The notes beneath the pieces were generated by a model. That model saw only the letters and a program-made list of their open reading frames with translations. It had not been told where the DNA came from and ran no database searches. Positions 17,501-25,108 of a DNA stretch of 64,000 bases are shown in pieces. A program made the position numbers and the translations under genes. Origin of the DNA: JAJRXR01 sp041402005 (GTDB lineage: Bacteria > Planctomycetota > Phycisphaerae > Phycisphaerales > UBA1924); NCBI GenBank assembly GCA_041402005.1, contig JAWKTB010000006.1:124001-188000 (forward strand), read 5' to 3'. Position 1 is the first letter of the stretch. The number at the start of each line of letters is the position of its first letter.

Positions 17501-18286
17501 TCAGGGGGTCGGGGTTCGGGTGGCGGGCTTGGGCTCGGGATTCGCGTACAGCAGGGCGGTCCGGCGGACGCCGGACGCCTCCTCGTCGAAGGCCCGGTTC
17601 TCGAACAGCGCGGCGGGTGGGGCGGGCTCGCCGACTTTCGCCGGGCGGCGCACGAGCGTGAAGCAGTCCAGCAGCGCGTCCGAGTCCCAGGTGATCAGCT
17701 CCTGGGCGACGACGTGGAGCCCGGCGTTCTTGAACGCCTCGGCGGCGCTCTGGCCCGACACGCTCGGGTGGCGGGAGCGCGTCGTCTGGGGGCGGTCGGC
17801 GCCGACGCACGCGGCGAGGTTCGAGTGGTGGATGAACGCGCCCGCGCCCGGGGCGAGCACTCGGGCCAGCTCGCTCGCGTACCCCTCGATCACGTCCTGC
17901 CCCGCATGCACGAGCGAGTCGAACGAGAACGCGAAGGTCACGCTCGCGTCATCGACCGTGTTCAGGTCGCGCCCGGAGTTCATGACGAAGGACGCGTGCG
18001 AAGCGCCTCCGAACCTCTCGCGGCAGGCCTCGACGCACTCGGGCGTGATGTCCACGCCGATGTACCGCTCGCACCAGGGGAGCAGGAACTGGGTCATGCG
18101 ACCGAAGCCGGGGGCGATTTCGAGGACGTGACGGGTCGGGAGGTGCGGGGCGATGCGGGGGAGGATCGAGCCATACCACTGGGGGGCGGGCCCGCCCCAC
18201 CGGTCGGACCACTCGTCGCCGGCGCGGGACCAGTCGTACCCGGACCAGACCGCGCGGATCTTGTCGAGCTTGTCGATCGCGGGCAT
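17501..18286 (-). CDS. class I SAM-dependent methyltransferase
   Basis: A 261-residue cytoplasmic protein with a Rossmann-type methyltransferase core. Motif I is VLEIAPGFGRMTQFL (about residues 53-67) and the acidic residue after beta 2 is in YIGVDITPECVEACR. Post-motif strands appear in SVTFAFSFDSLVHA and LAPGAGAFIHHSN, which resembles O-/C-methyltransferases acting on small molecules or sugars. The substrate is unknown. It lies 56 bp upstream of the E2 gene on the same strand. Confidence 0.75.
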   Translation of the reverse strand: MPAIDKLDKIRAVWSGYDWSRAGDEWSDRWGGPAPQWYGSILPRIAPHLPTRHVLEIAPGFGRMTQFLLPWCERYIGVDITPECVEACRERFGGASHASFVMNSGRDLNTVDDASVTFAFSFDSLVHAGQDVIEGYASELARVLAPGAGAFIHHSNLAACVGADRPQTTRSRHPSVSGQSAAEAFKNAGLHVVAQELITWDSDALLDCFTLVRRPAKVGEPAPPAALFENRAFDEEASGVRRTALLYANPEPKPATRTPTP

Positions 18287-18324
18287 CGGGCGCTCCAGCC
18301 TCGTGAGGGCGTCTGGCGGCGGCT

Positions 18325-18924
18325 TCAGCGGGCGGCGAGCAGGGCCTGGGTCACGTCGTAGACAGCATCGGCCACCCGGTGGGCGCCCTTGATCGCCTGC
18401 TCGTCGCGGGAGCCGTCGTCCTCGCTCTCGCCGCCCAGGGCGTCGTGGGCGGCGTGGAGGGCGAAGTCCGCCGGGACGACGAGCGTGCCGATGCTCGAGA
18501 GCACGCGCCGGACATCGGGGAGCCCCCGGATCCCGCCCAGACGCCCGGGCGACGCGGAGAGGAGCCCGCAGACCTTGCCTCGGAAGCAGGCCAGCGGGCC
18601 TGTGTCATCGACGTAGCGCGAGGCCCAGTCGATGGCGTTCTTGAGGGCGGCGGTCATGGCGCCGTTGTGCTCGGGGCTGGCGATGACGAAGGCGTCGGAG
18701 GCGACCATCAGCTCGCGGAGTATCTTGATGCCGCTGGGCATCGGGGTCTTGCCCGCTTTGATGTCGCTCTCGAGGTCGAGGCCGAACATCGGGATGTCGA
18801 GGTTGCGCAGCTCGATCTCGGTGACGTCGGCGCCGCGCTCTTTGAGGCGGTCGCAGGCGACGAGGAGCAGGCGGCGGTTGAGCGACGCGGCACGCATCGA
18901 GCCGGTGAATGCGAGGATTTTCAT
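18325..18924 (-). CDS. NADPH-dependent FMN reductase family flavoprotein
   Basis: A 199-residue flavodoxin-fold oxidoreductase. The FMN phosphate loop GSMRAASLNRRLL is at residues 8-20, and the isoalloxazine-contact motif is SPEHNGAMTAALKNAIDW (about residues 82-99), the hallmark of the SsuE/azoreductase/ChrR-type NAD(P)H:quinone reductases. It is probably cytoplasmic. It is separated from the next upstream gene (PDH E1beta) by the inverted-repeat cassette at 18933-19379, which ends only 8 bp from this start and therefore supplies or disrupts its promoter. Confidence 0.85.
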   Translation of the reverse strand: MKILAFTGSMRAASLNRRLLLVACDRLKERGADVTEIELRNLDIPMFGLDLESDIKAGKTPMPSGIKILRELMVASDAFVIASPEHNGAMTAALKNAIDWASRYVDDTGPLACFRGKVCGLLSASPGRLGGIRGLPDVRRVLSSIGTLVVPADFALHAAHDALGGESEDDGSRDEQAIKGAHRVADAVYDVTQALLAAR

Positions 18925-18932
18925 GCAGATCT

Positions 18933-18959
18933 CCAGATAGCAGATGGCAGATAGCAGAT
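18933..18959 (+). repeat. 27-bp inverted repeat, left arm of IVP cassette
   Basis: Perfect reverse complement of 19353-19379. The arm consists of near-tandem CAGATAGCAGAT-type units, so it could also slip-pair or form nested hairpins. Confidence 0.9.
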
Positions 18960-18976
18960 GATGGGCTATGAACGGG

Positions 18977-19339
18977 TCAGGTGTTGTTTGCCCGGGTTCT
19001 CGTCAGAATCGCGCCGAGCACGCGTTTGAGTTGTTCGGCCTCGTCGGTGAGGTTTTCGAGCCTTGCAGAGGTGATCCAGCCTCGTCTTCCGATCAGGCGC
19101 AACCAGAAGCGGGTCTCATTCAGCTCCTTGAGCGCGATCGCCATGCACTTGACGAAGTCCTTTCGGCTCATGGCCTCGTCGGCCTCGAACAGGTTTGCGC
19201 CGACGGCTGTCGCTGACCCGGTAAGCTGATCCAGTATTCGCCGGCTTCGCCCTTGTTTCTCCATTTCCTCGATCACGTTCAGGCATCGGTCACAGAACGC
19301 CTCGAATCGCCCGAGCAAATCGTCGTCCAGCCTCCCCAT
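18977..19339 (-). CDS. four helix bundle protein, 23S rRNA intervening-sequence / bAvd-like family
   Basis: A 120-residue all-alpha protein. Family signatures are visible: QLTGSATAVGANLFEADEAMS (helix 2), KDFVKCMAIALKELNETRFWLRL (helix 3) and LTDEAEQLKRVLGAIL (helix 4). Relatives are the S23/IVP proteins and the Avd accessory protein of diversity-generating retroelements, which form pentameric basic barrels that bind nucleic acid. No reverse transcriptase is nearby. It is the only gene inside the 27-bp inverted-repeat cassette. Confidence 0.85.
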   Translation of the reverse strand: MGRLDDDLLGRFEAFCDRCLNVIEEMEKQGRSRRILDQLTGSATAVGANLFEADEAMSRKDFVKCMAIALKELNETRFWLRLIGRRGWITSARLENLTDEAEQLKRVLGAILTRTRANNT

Positions 19340-19352
19340 TCCCCCCTCCGAG

Positions 19353-19379
19353 ATCTGCTATCTGCCATCTGCTATCTGG
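19353..19379 (-). repeat. 27-bp inverted repeat, right arm of IVP cassette
   Basis: Perfect reverse complement of 18933-18959. It ends 8 bp before the last base of the PDH E1beta gene at 19388. Confidence 0.9.
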
Positions 19380-19387
19380 CCATCTCA

Positions 19388-20473
19388 TCAGGCGAGAACT
19401 CGCCTCACGGCCTCGGCGATCCGCTCCGGGTTCGGCAGGTAGTCGTGCTCAAGCGGCTTGGAGTACGGCGTCGGCACGTCGCGCGTGTTGACTCGCACGG
19501 GCGCCGCGTCGAGCCAGTCGAACGCGTGCTCGGTGATCTGGGTGATGACCTCGCTGGAGATCCCCGCGAAGGGCCAGGACTGGTCCACAACGACGGCACG
19601 GTTGGTCTTCTTGAGGCTCTCGACGATCGAGTCGATGTCGAGGGGGCGGATCGTCCGCATGTCGAGCAGGTCGACCTCGATCCCGTCTGCGGCCAGCGCC
19701 TCGGCGGCCTCCATGCAGAAGTTCACCGGGCGGCCGAACGAAACAAGCGTGCATGCGTCGCCCTCGCGGACCTTGCGGGCGCGGCCGAAGGGGATGTAGT
19801 ACTCCTCCTCGGGGACGTGGGCCTTGTCGCCGAGCATGCGCTCGCTCTCCAGGAAGAAGACGGGGTCGGGGTCGCGGATGGCCGTCTTGAGGAGTCCCTT
19901 GGCGTCGTAGGGGTTACTCGGGATGACCATCTTCATGCCGGGGACGTTGGCATACAAGCCCTCGACGCACCAGGAATGGGTGGAGCCGAGCTGCCCGCCC
20001 GCCCCGTCGTTGCCGCGGAAGACGATGGGGCAGCCCCACTGGCCGCCGCTCATGTACAGCATCTTGGGGGCGTTGTTCAGAATCGGGTCGGCCGCGACGA
20101 GCGAGAACGACCAGCTCATGAACTCGACGATGGGGCGCAGGCCGGCCATCGCGGCGCCGATGCACGTGCCGGCGAAGCCGTTCTCGGAGATCGGGCTGTC
20201 GATGATGCGCTTGGGGCCAAACTCGTCGAGCATGCCCTGGGAGACCTTGTAGGCGCCGTTGTACTCGGCGACCTCCTCGCCGATGAGGAAGACCCGCTGG
20301 TCGCGGCGCATCTCCTCGCTCATCGCCTCGCGCAGGGCCTCGCGAAACTGGATGACGCGGTCACCCTCGCGCGCGGGGAGCCGGTCTTCCGAGACGAACT
20401 CTGGCAACTCCCACTCGCCGACGGCGGGGTGGATCTGGGTCTCGATGGTGGGGGGGAGGTCGAGTGTGCTCAT
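19388..20473 (-). CDS. pdhB: pyruvate dehydrogenase E1 component, beta subunit
   Basis: A 361-residue partner of E1alpha in ThDP-dependent decarboxylation of pyruvate. Transketolase pyrimidine-domain features are clear (FREALREAMSEEMRRD, then GEEVAEYNGAYKVSQGML, ISENGFAGTCIGAAMAGLRP), as is the C-terminal transketolase domain (VDLLDMRTIRPLDIDSI). The start codon overlaps the stop of the 156-residue membrane protein gene (ATGA), so it belongs to one operon with the small membrane genes and pdhA. Confidence 0.95.
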   Translation of the reverse strand: MSTLDLPPTIETQIHPAVGEWELPEFVSEDRLPAREGDRVIQFREALREAMSEEMRRDQRVFLIGEEVAEYNGAYKVSQGMLDEFGPKRIIDSPISENGFAGTCIGAAMAGLRPIVEFMSWSFSLVAADPILNNAPKMLYMSGGQWGCPIVFRGNDGAGGQLGSTHSWCVEGLYANVPGMKMVIPSNPYDAKGLLKTAIRDPDPVFFLESERMLGDKAHVPEEEYYIPFGRARKVREGDACTLVSFGRPVNFCMEAAEALAADGIEVDLLDMRTIRPLDIDSIVESLKKTNRAVVVDQSWPFAGISSEVITQITEHAFDWLDAAPVRVNTRDVPTPYSKPLEHDYLPNPERIAEAVRRVLA

Positions 20474-20940
20474 GGATGGTGGCCTTGGGGCTGGTCGGGT
20501 GGGGGCGCGTCTGTTTCGTCAAAGTCGATATCCATCAACACGGACGCGGACAAAGAAGGGCTTTTGACTCGCTTGCCCCAGCGCTGCCAGGCCCGCTCGT
20601 AGCGAGGCTCACGCATCCGCAACTCCTTGAGCTCTGCGGGCGGCTTGGGAGAGAGCCATTTCTTCCGAAGGCGGGCTTCCTCGTGGATTGTTGGGAGCTG
20701 GGACGTGAACGCAATCAGAAAGATAAGGATAATCAAGACGGTCATGGTCAGCGCGGGTGGCGCTTCCATGGCCGTCATTGTGATGCCGAGCGGGATCGAA
20801 ATCGCCACGGCAAGTGCAACACCTGCGAACGCAAGCAGCCAGCTTCTGAGCGAGTACCGGTTCGCGTTGCGTTCAACATAAAACGCGACGCGCCGGGCCC
20901 AGAATGCGGACTGGAGTTTGTTCACGGCGATGGAAAGCAC
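20470..20940 (-). CDS. two-helix membrane protein in the PDH E1 operon
   Basis: A 156-residue protein with a basic N-terminus, two transmembrane helices (SWLLAFAGVALAVAISIPLG and TMTVLIILIFLIAFTSQLP) and a charged cytoplasmic tail (EEARLRKKWLSPKPP). The stop overlaps the pdhB start and the gene begins 6 nt after the 55-residue gene upstream. No family is recognised; its position between the two E1 subunits is unusual. Confidence 0.65.
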   Translation of the reverse strand: MLSIAVNKLQSAFWARRVAFYVERNANRYSLRSWLLAFAGVALAVAISIPLGITMTAMEAPPALTMTVLIILIFLIAFTSQLPTIHEEARLRKKWLSPKPPAELKELRMREPRYERAWQRWGKRVKSPSLSASVLMDIDFDETDAPPPDQPQGHHP

Positions 20941-20946
20941 TTGCGT

Positions 20947-21114
20947 CTATTGGTCCAGGCGTGAATCGAACGTGATCACGGTCGGCGGGGGCTGGTTCGT
21001 GCGGGCGACTCTCGATGTCTCGCCCGAGCGGAGGACGAGGAGGATGACGACGCGGATCAGAAGCATGCCCAGGAACAGGGCGGCGATGAGGATGATGGGG
21101 AGGACGGCGTTCAT
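20947..21114 (-). CDS. 55-residue single-pass membrane protein in the PDH E1 operon
   Basis: Too short for most gene callers. It begins MNAVLPIILIAALFLGM and continues as one long hydrophobic helix with a central LLIRVVVILL-like stretch, then a polar tail ending FDSRLDQ. It is placed 6 nt before the 156-residue gene and 19 nt after the 34-residue gene, all on one strand, which supports its being a real cistron. The function is unknown. Confidence 0.5.
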   Translation of the reverse strand: MNAVLPIILIAALFLGMLLIRVVILLVLRSGETSRVARTNQPPPTVITFDSRLDQ

Positions 21115-21133
21115 CTGGGCCTGGGGACTTGGA

Positions 21134-21238
21134 TCAGTTGTCAGAATCGTGTGTCGTAATCCAGGCGACGAATCCTGCGATGGCGATGACGATCAGCCAG
21201 AACCACCAGGGAGCCGCGCTGAAATAGTGCACGATCAT
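21134..21238 (-). CDS. 34-residue membrane peptide next to pdhA
   Basis: A tiny ORF starting 3 nt after the pdhA stop (TGACCGATG). It begins MIVHYFSAAPWWFWLIVIAI and ends with a polar THDSDN tail, forming a Trp-rich N-terminus and one transmembrane helix. The tight coupling and clean topology favour a real small protein, but there is no homology evidence. Confidence 0.4.
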   Translation of the reverse strand: MIVHYFSAAPWWFWLIVIAIAGFVAWITTHDSDN

Positions 21239-21241
21239 CGG

Positions 21242-22348
21242 TCACAGCAGCGGGTTCCTCGCCCCGTGCCGGTACTCCTCGGTCGGGCTCAGATGCGGCT
21301 GCGGATTCGCGTACACGTCCGTCGACAGCTCGCTCGGATCCGGCTCCGGCGCCTCCTCGGCGAACTTCACCGCCTCGCGCACCACGCCCTTGATCTCGTC
21401 CTGCATCGCCTTCCACTCGTCCTCGCTCAGGCACTCACGCTCGCTCAGCAGGTGGTGGGCCAGATGGGCGATCGAGTCCTTCTCCTTGAAGCTCTCGACC
21501 TCCTCCTTCGTCCGGTATTTTTGCGGGTCGGACATGGAGTGGCCTTGGTACCTGTACGTCTTCAGATCCACGAACGCCGGGCGCTGCATCTCGCGGCACT
21601 CGTCCGCCAGCGGCTTGAAGTGGTCGTACAGGTTCAGGATCGACAGGCCGTCCACGTCGAGCGACTTCATGTCGTACCCGATCGCACGGCTGATGAGGTT
21701 GTGCGGGTTGGCGGTGTGGCGTTCGATGGAGGTACCCATCGAGTAGCCGTTGTTCTCGATGATGTAAATGACCGGCAGCGAGTAGAGGGCGGCGAGGTTG
21801 AGGGCCTCATGAAACGCCCCCTGGTCGATGGCGCCGTCGCCCAGATAGCACAGCGCGACCTTCTTCTTGCCCGTGCCGAGGACCTCCCACTCGTAGCGTG
21901 CGGCGAAGGCGAGGCCCGAGCCGAGGGGCGTCTGGGCGCCGACGATGCCGTGCCCGCCGAAGAGGTGGTTGGGCTTGTCGAACATGTGCATCGAGCCGCC
22001 CTTGCCCTTGGCGCACCCGAGGACCTTGCCGAACATCTCGGCCATGCACGCCTTGGGGTCCATGCCACGCGCCAGGGCGTGCCCGTGGTCGCGGTAGGCC
22101 AGGACGACCGGGTCATCGTGCTCGACGCAGGCGAGGGTGCCGACAGCCGAGGCCTCCTGCCCGGAGTAGATGTGGCAGAAGCCGCCGATCTTGGCCTGCT
22201 GGTAGGCCTGCATGGTCCGGGACTCGAACTCCCGGATGAGCTGCATGTCGTGGAGCCACTTGAGCAGCGTCTCGTTGGGCAGCTTGGAGGAGGGGCCGTC
22301 CGTCTTGGGGCGGGCCTTGCTCTTGGTCGTGGCGTGCTGGGCGGTCAT
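21242..22348 (-). CDS. pdhA: pyruvate dehydrogenase E1 component, alpha subunit
   Basis: A 368-residue E1alpha. The ThDP-binding motif runs from GDGAIDQGAFHEALN to IIENNGYSMGT, and the phosphorylation-loop region appears as YRYQGHSMSDP. The ATG at 22348 (MTAQHATTKSKARPK) was selected because the upstream in-frame sequence crosses the inverted repeat at 22480-22538 and is low in complexity. Its leader contains that repeat and follows a rho-independent terminator, so this is the first gene of the operon pdhA, two small membrane genes, a two-helix protein gene, then pdhB. Confidence 0.95.
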   Translation of the reverse strand: MTAQHATTKSKARPKTDGPSSKLPNETLLKWLHDMQLIREFESRTMQAYQQAKIGGFCHIYSGQEASAVGTLACVEHDDPVVLAYRDHGHALARGMDPKACMAEMFGKVLGCAKGKGGSMHMFDKPNHLFGGHGIVGAQTPLGSGLAFAARYEWEVLGTGKKKVALCYLGDGAIDQGAFHEALNLAALYSLPVIYIIENNGYSMGTSIERHTANPHNLISRAIGYDMKSLDVDGLSILNLYDHFKPLADECREMQRPAFVDLKTYRYQGHSMSDPQKYRTKEEVESFKEKDSIAHLAHHLLSERECLSEDEWKAMQDEIKGVVREAVKFAEEAPEPDPSELSTDVYANPQPHLSPTEEYRHGARNPLL

Positions 22349-22479
22349 GGGCGGTTCCCGGCGGCCCTGGCGGGCCCGCGTGTCCTTCAAGATCGGCCTG
22401 GGCGGGGGAGCGGCTGAGGGGAGCCTCAGGCGCCCGGGAAGTCTAGAAGGGGCGCCAGGGGGGCGTGGGGGGCATTTCG

Positions 22480-22538
22480 GAGCCGCGAGCGTGAGCTCGC
22501 GAGAGGGGTCGAGAATCACGAGCTCACGCTCGCGGCTC
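22480..22538. repeat. 20-bp inverted repeat (REP/BIME-like) in the pdhA leader
   Basis: Arms 22480-22499 and 22519-22538 are perfect inverted copies separated by 19 nt. The arm core is AGCCGCGAGCGTGAGCTCG. It is unrelated to the valS repeats. It lies in the 275-bp gap between the S41 protease gene and pdhA and could be an intergenic REP unit or a leader hairpin. Confidence 0.8.
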
Positions 22539-22571
22539 GGATCCGGGCGCGGCGTTCGGGGTGGGGCGCAT

Positions 22572-22599
22572 GAAAAACGCCGCCCTCGGCGGGCGGCGT
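22572..22599 (-). terminator. rho-independent terminator of the S41 protease gene
   Basis: On the minus strand an ACGCCGCC / GGCGGCGT stem (22577-22584 and 22592-22599) with a 7-nt loop runs directly into TTTTT (22573-22577), 25-50 nt downstream of the protease stop at 22624. Confidence 0.85.
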
Positions 22600-22623
22600 G
22601 TGAAGAGGACCGGTGGGCTCGGC

Positions 22624-24888
22624 TCAGTTCTCGCGCCGGGCGGTCTGCTTGCGGGCGCTGCGCTGCGAGTCGAGCAAGAGGACGGCGGTCTGGACCTGCA
22701 GGTCGATGCCGTCGGTGATCAGCGTGTCCGGATCGGGGCGCTCGGCGTTGGCGATGACCTCGCCGTTCTCGTCGATCGGGAGGACGTCGGCGTCACGACG
22801 CAGGAGGATGCTGTCGGTGATCTGCTCAGGCAGCATCTCGACCTCGAGGTCGGGGTCGATGCCCCACTCGCTGGCGCCCGGGCGGCGGTGGATGATGCGG
22901 TCGGAGTCGACGAAGTAGTACTGGGTGGTGAGCTTCATGGCCGCCTCGCCGCCGTTGAGCGGGTAGACGTTCTGCACCGAGCCCTTGCCGAAGGAGCGTT
23001 GGCCGACGACGATGGCCTGGACCTTGCCCTGGTGGGCGGCGGCCTGGATGGCGCCCGAGACGATCTCCGAGGCCGAGGCCGACCCCTCGTTGATGAGCAC
23101 GATGACGGGGATGTCGGTGAGCATCTTGGAGGGCTCGACGTACTGGGCGAGCTGCGGGGCGCTGGCGGGCATGCCGTCCGCGTCCTTGGTCTCAACGATC
23201 AGGCCACGGTCGATGAAGTGGCTGGCGATGGAGACGGCCTGGTCGAGCAGGCCGCCCGGGTTGAAGCGGAGGTCGAGGATGAGCGCGTCCAGACCCTTGG
23301 CGCGCATCTGGTCGATGGCGGCGTCGAAGTCACGCGTGGTGTGCTCGGTGAAGCCCGTCAGGCGGACGTAGCCGATCCCGTCGTCCGGGAACCAGTCCCA
23401 GTCCATGTCGCCTGCGCCGGTCTTCTCCCAGCCCTTGACGGTCGGCAGGTCGATCCGCTTGCGGACGATCGTGAACTCCTTGGTGACGGTGTCGCCCTCG
23501 GCGGCCTCCGCGGCGTCGGCCCCCTCCGCGGGACGCTCGATCGTCAGCGTCACCTTCGTGTTCGCCGGGCCCGTGATGACCTCGACGGCCTGATCGAGGG
23601 TGAAGCCGGCGGCGGATTCGCCATCGACCTTCTTGATGATGTCGCCGGCGCGGATGCCGGCCCGCTGGGCGGGGGTTCCCTCGAGGGGGGTGACGACCTT
23701 GATGTTCATCAGCTCGTCGAGTTGGATCTGGATGCCGACGCCGATGAACTCGCCCTGGGTCGAGCGCCGGAAACGGGCCAGCTCGTCGGGCCAGATGATG
23801 GCCGAGTACGGGTCGAGCTTCTCCATCGCGCCGTTGCCGAACTCGTGGAGGACGGCCTCGGGCATGATCCCGACGGTGGCGTCGTTGGCCTCGACGAGGT
23901 CCTGGAGAACGGTGGTCATCCGCAGGGCGCCGACGTTCTTGGAGGTCGAGAGGTCGCTCTCGATCGAGTCGAGCGAGGCGAGGAAGTCGTGGAGCTTGGT
24001 CTCGTCGGCGAGGCCCGGGAAGGCGGCCTGGAGGTCGGTCGTGGTCGCCATCGTGCGGATGGCCTCGACGCCGCTGACGAGCATCTGGCGCATGTCCACG
24101 CCGTCACGGTCGCCGGCGGCGCGGTCGACGTAGCGGATGGCCGCGTTCTGGAGGGCGCGGCGGACCATCATCTCATCGATGCCCGAGAGCTTCTCGCGGA
24201 AGTTGTCGCCGTACTCGTTGTAGGGCGGGAAGGGGTCCTCGCCCTCGGCGACGCGCCGGTCGTTGCGCAGCTGCCAGAGGCGCTCGGGGGCGTACATGCG
24301 GATCATCGTGAGCCGCTTGGTCAGGCGGTCCACGTCCTCCTTGAACGCCCCCTCCTTCTCGAGCATCGTCGAGAGGCGGAAGTAGAGCTCGTTGGCGACC
24401 AGCCAGTCACCCCGCTCCTCGGCGGCGCGGGCGGCGGTCTCGGTCTCGTCGAGCAGCTCCTTGATCCGGGGGTCCGTGAAGAACGCGTCGTCGTCGTGCA
24501 TGAGGAGCTGCAGCTCGACCGCGGCGACCAGCGCGTGGCTCAACACCGTGTCGTCGTTGCCCTTGGCGAGTTCCTCATCGAGCTGCTTGGAGACCTCGGC
24601 GATCTTCTCGGCCCGGGTCTGCTCGCGCTTCTCGCAGTTTGCCTTGAAGAGCTCGACCTCGCTGGTGAAGCGTTGATCCGCGCCGGGCGAATCGGCCAAG
24701 GCCTCGGCCAGCCCGGACTCGTTGTTCGACTTGGCGAGGGACCAGACACGCTCGGACCAGTCGGCGACCGAGGCGACCTGGACCGCGTCCTGCTGCGCCA
24801 GCGCCCCCGGGGCGCCGAGCCCGATCGCTGCCGCGGCGATCGCCGCGAGCGTCCGCATCCCTGCCCGATCGGTCATCACGTTGATCAT
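22624..24888 (-). CDS. carboxyl-terminal processing protease (S41) with PDZ domain
   Basis: A 754-residue periplasmic serine protease. It has a signal peptide (LAAIAAAAIGLGAPGALAQ), a long helical N-terminal region, a PDZ domain (about residues 340-420, GVGIQIQLDELMNIKVV to KVTLTIERP) and the S41 catalytic core with serine in NEGSASASEIVSGA and lysine in RSFGKGSVQ. It is similar in layout to tail-specific proteases (Prc/CtpA). The start at 24888 follows a GGAGCG ribosome-binding site; upstream in-frame codons are unconserved. Confidence 0.92.
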   Translation of the reverse strand: MINVMTDRAGMRTLAAIAAAAIGLGAPGALAQQDAVQVASVADWSERVWSLAKSNNESGLAEALADSPGADQRFTSEVELFKANCEKREQTRAEKIAEVSKQLDEELAKGNDDTVLSHALVAAVELQLLMHDDDAFFTDPRIKELLDETETAARAAEERGDWLVANELYFRLSTMLEKEGAFKEDVDRLTKRLTMIRMYAPERLWQLRNDRRVAEGEDPFPPYNEYGDNFREKLSGIDEMMVRRALQNAAIRYVDRAAGDRDGVDMRQMLVSGVEAIRTMATTTDLQAAFPGLADETKLHDFLASLDSIESDLSTSKNVGALRMTTVLQDLVEANDATVGIMPEAVLHEFGNGAMEKLDPYSAIIWPDELARFRRSTQGEFIGVGIQIQLDELMNIKVVTPLEGTPAQRAGIRAGDIIKKVDGESAAGFTLDQAVEVITGPANTKVTLTIERPAEGADAAEAAEGDTVTKEFTIVRKRIDLPTVKGWEKTGAGDMDWDWFPDDGIGYVRLTGFTEHTTRDFDAAIDQMRAKGLDALILDLRFNPGGLLDQAVSIASHFIDRGLIVETKDADGMPASAPQLAQYVEPSKMLTDIPVIVLINEGSASASEIVSGAIQAAAHQGKVQAIVVGQRSFGKGSVQNVYPLNGGEAAMKLTTQYYFVDSDRIIHRRPGASEWGIDPDLEVEMLPEQITDSILLRRDADVLPIDENGEVIANAERPDPDTLITDGIDLQVQTAVLLLDSQRSARKQTARREN

Positions 24889-25108
24889 GCTCGCTCCAGG
24901 CTGTGTCGCGCCGGAAACCCGGGGGAATCGCCCCGGGGGCCCACTCGGCGACGGTCCATCATCCCACCAGTTCGACCATCGGCCTCCCATCCGGTGAACC
25001 GTGGGCGGAAACGTCCTGTTCCGGTATCGCGTTGGGGTTTCATGCCGGTCGCACGGGACGACCGGGTGACAATACCGGGCCGGACGAGGGTCATACGCCC
25101 GAGAGCGG

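Larger units (their letters stand above)
18933..19379 (-). mobile_element. IVP/Avd-like gene cassette bounded by 27-bp inverted repeats
   Basis: Perfect 27-bp inverted repeats at 18933-18959 and 19353-19379 enclose a single four-helix-bundle gene. Each arm is internally repetitive (two AGATAGCAGAT units around a GGC). The cassette of about 447 bp sits tightly between two unrelated genes, 8 bp from one and 8 bp from the other, as expected for a recent insertion. Four-helix-bundle proteins of the 23S-rRNA intervening-sequence family are known from mobile insertions within rRNA; here the gene is free-standing. Confidence 0.75.

Noticed and set aside
18933..19379. Diversity-generating retroelement around the Avd-like protein
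   Set aside because: No reverse transcriptase, template or variable repeat is nearby; only the four-helix-bundle protein resembles Avd.
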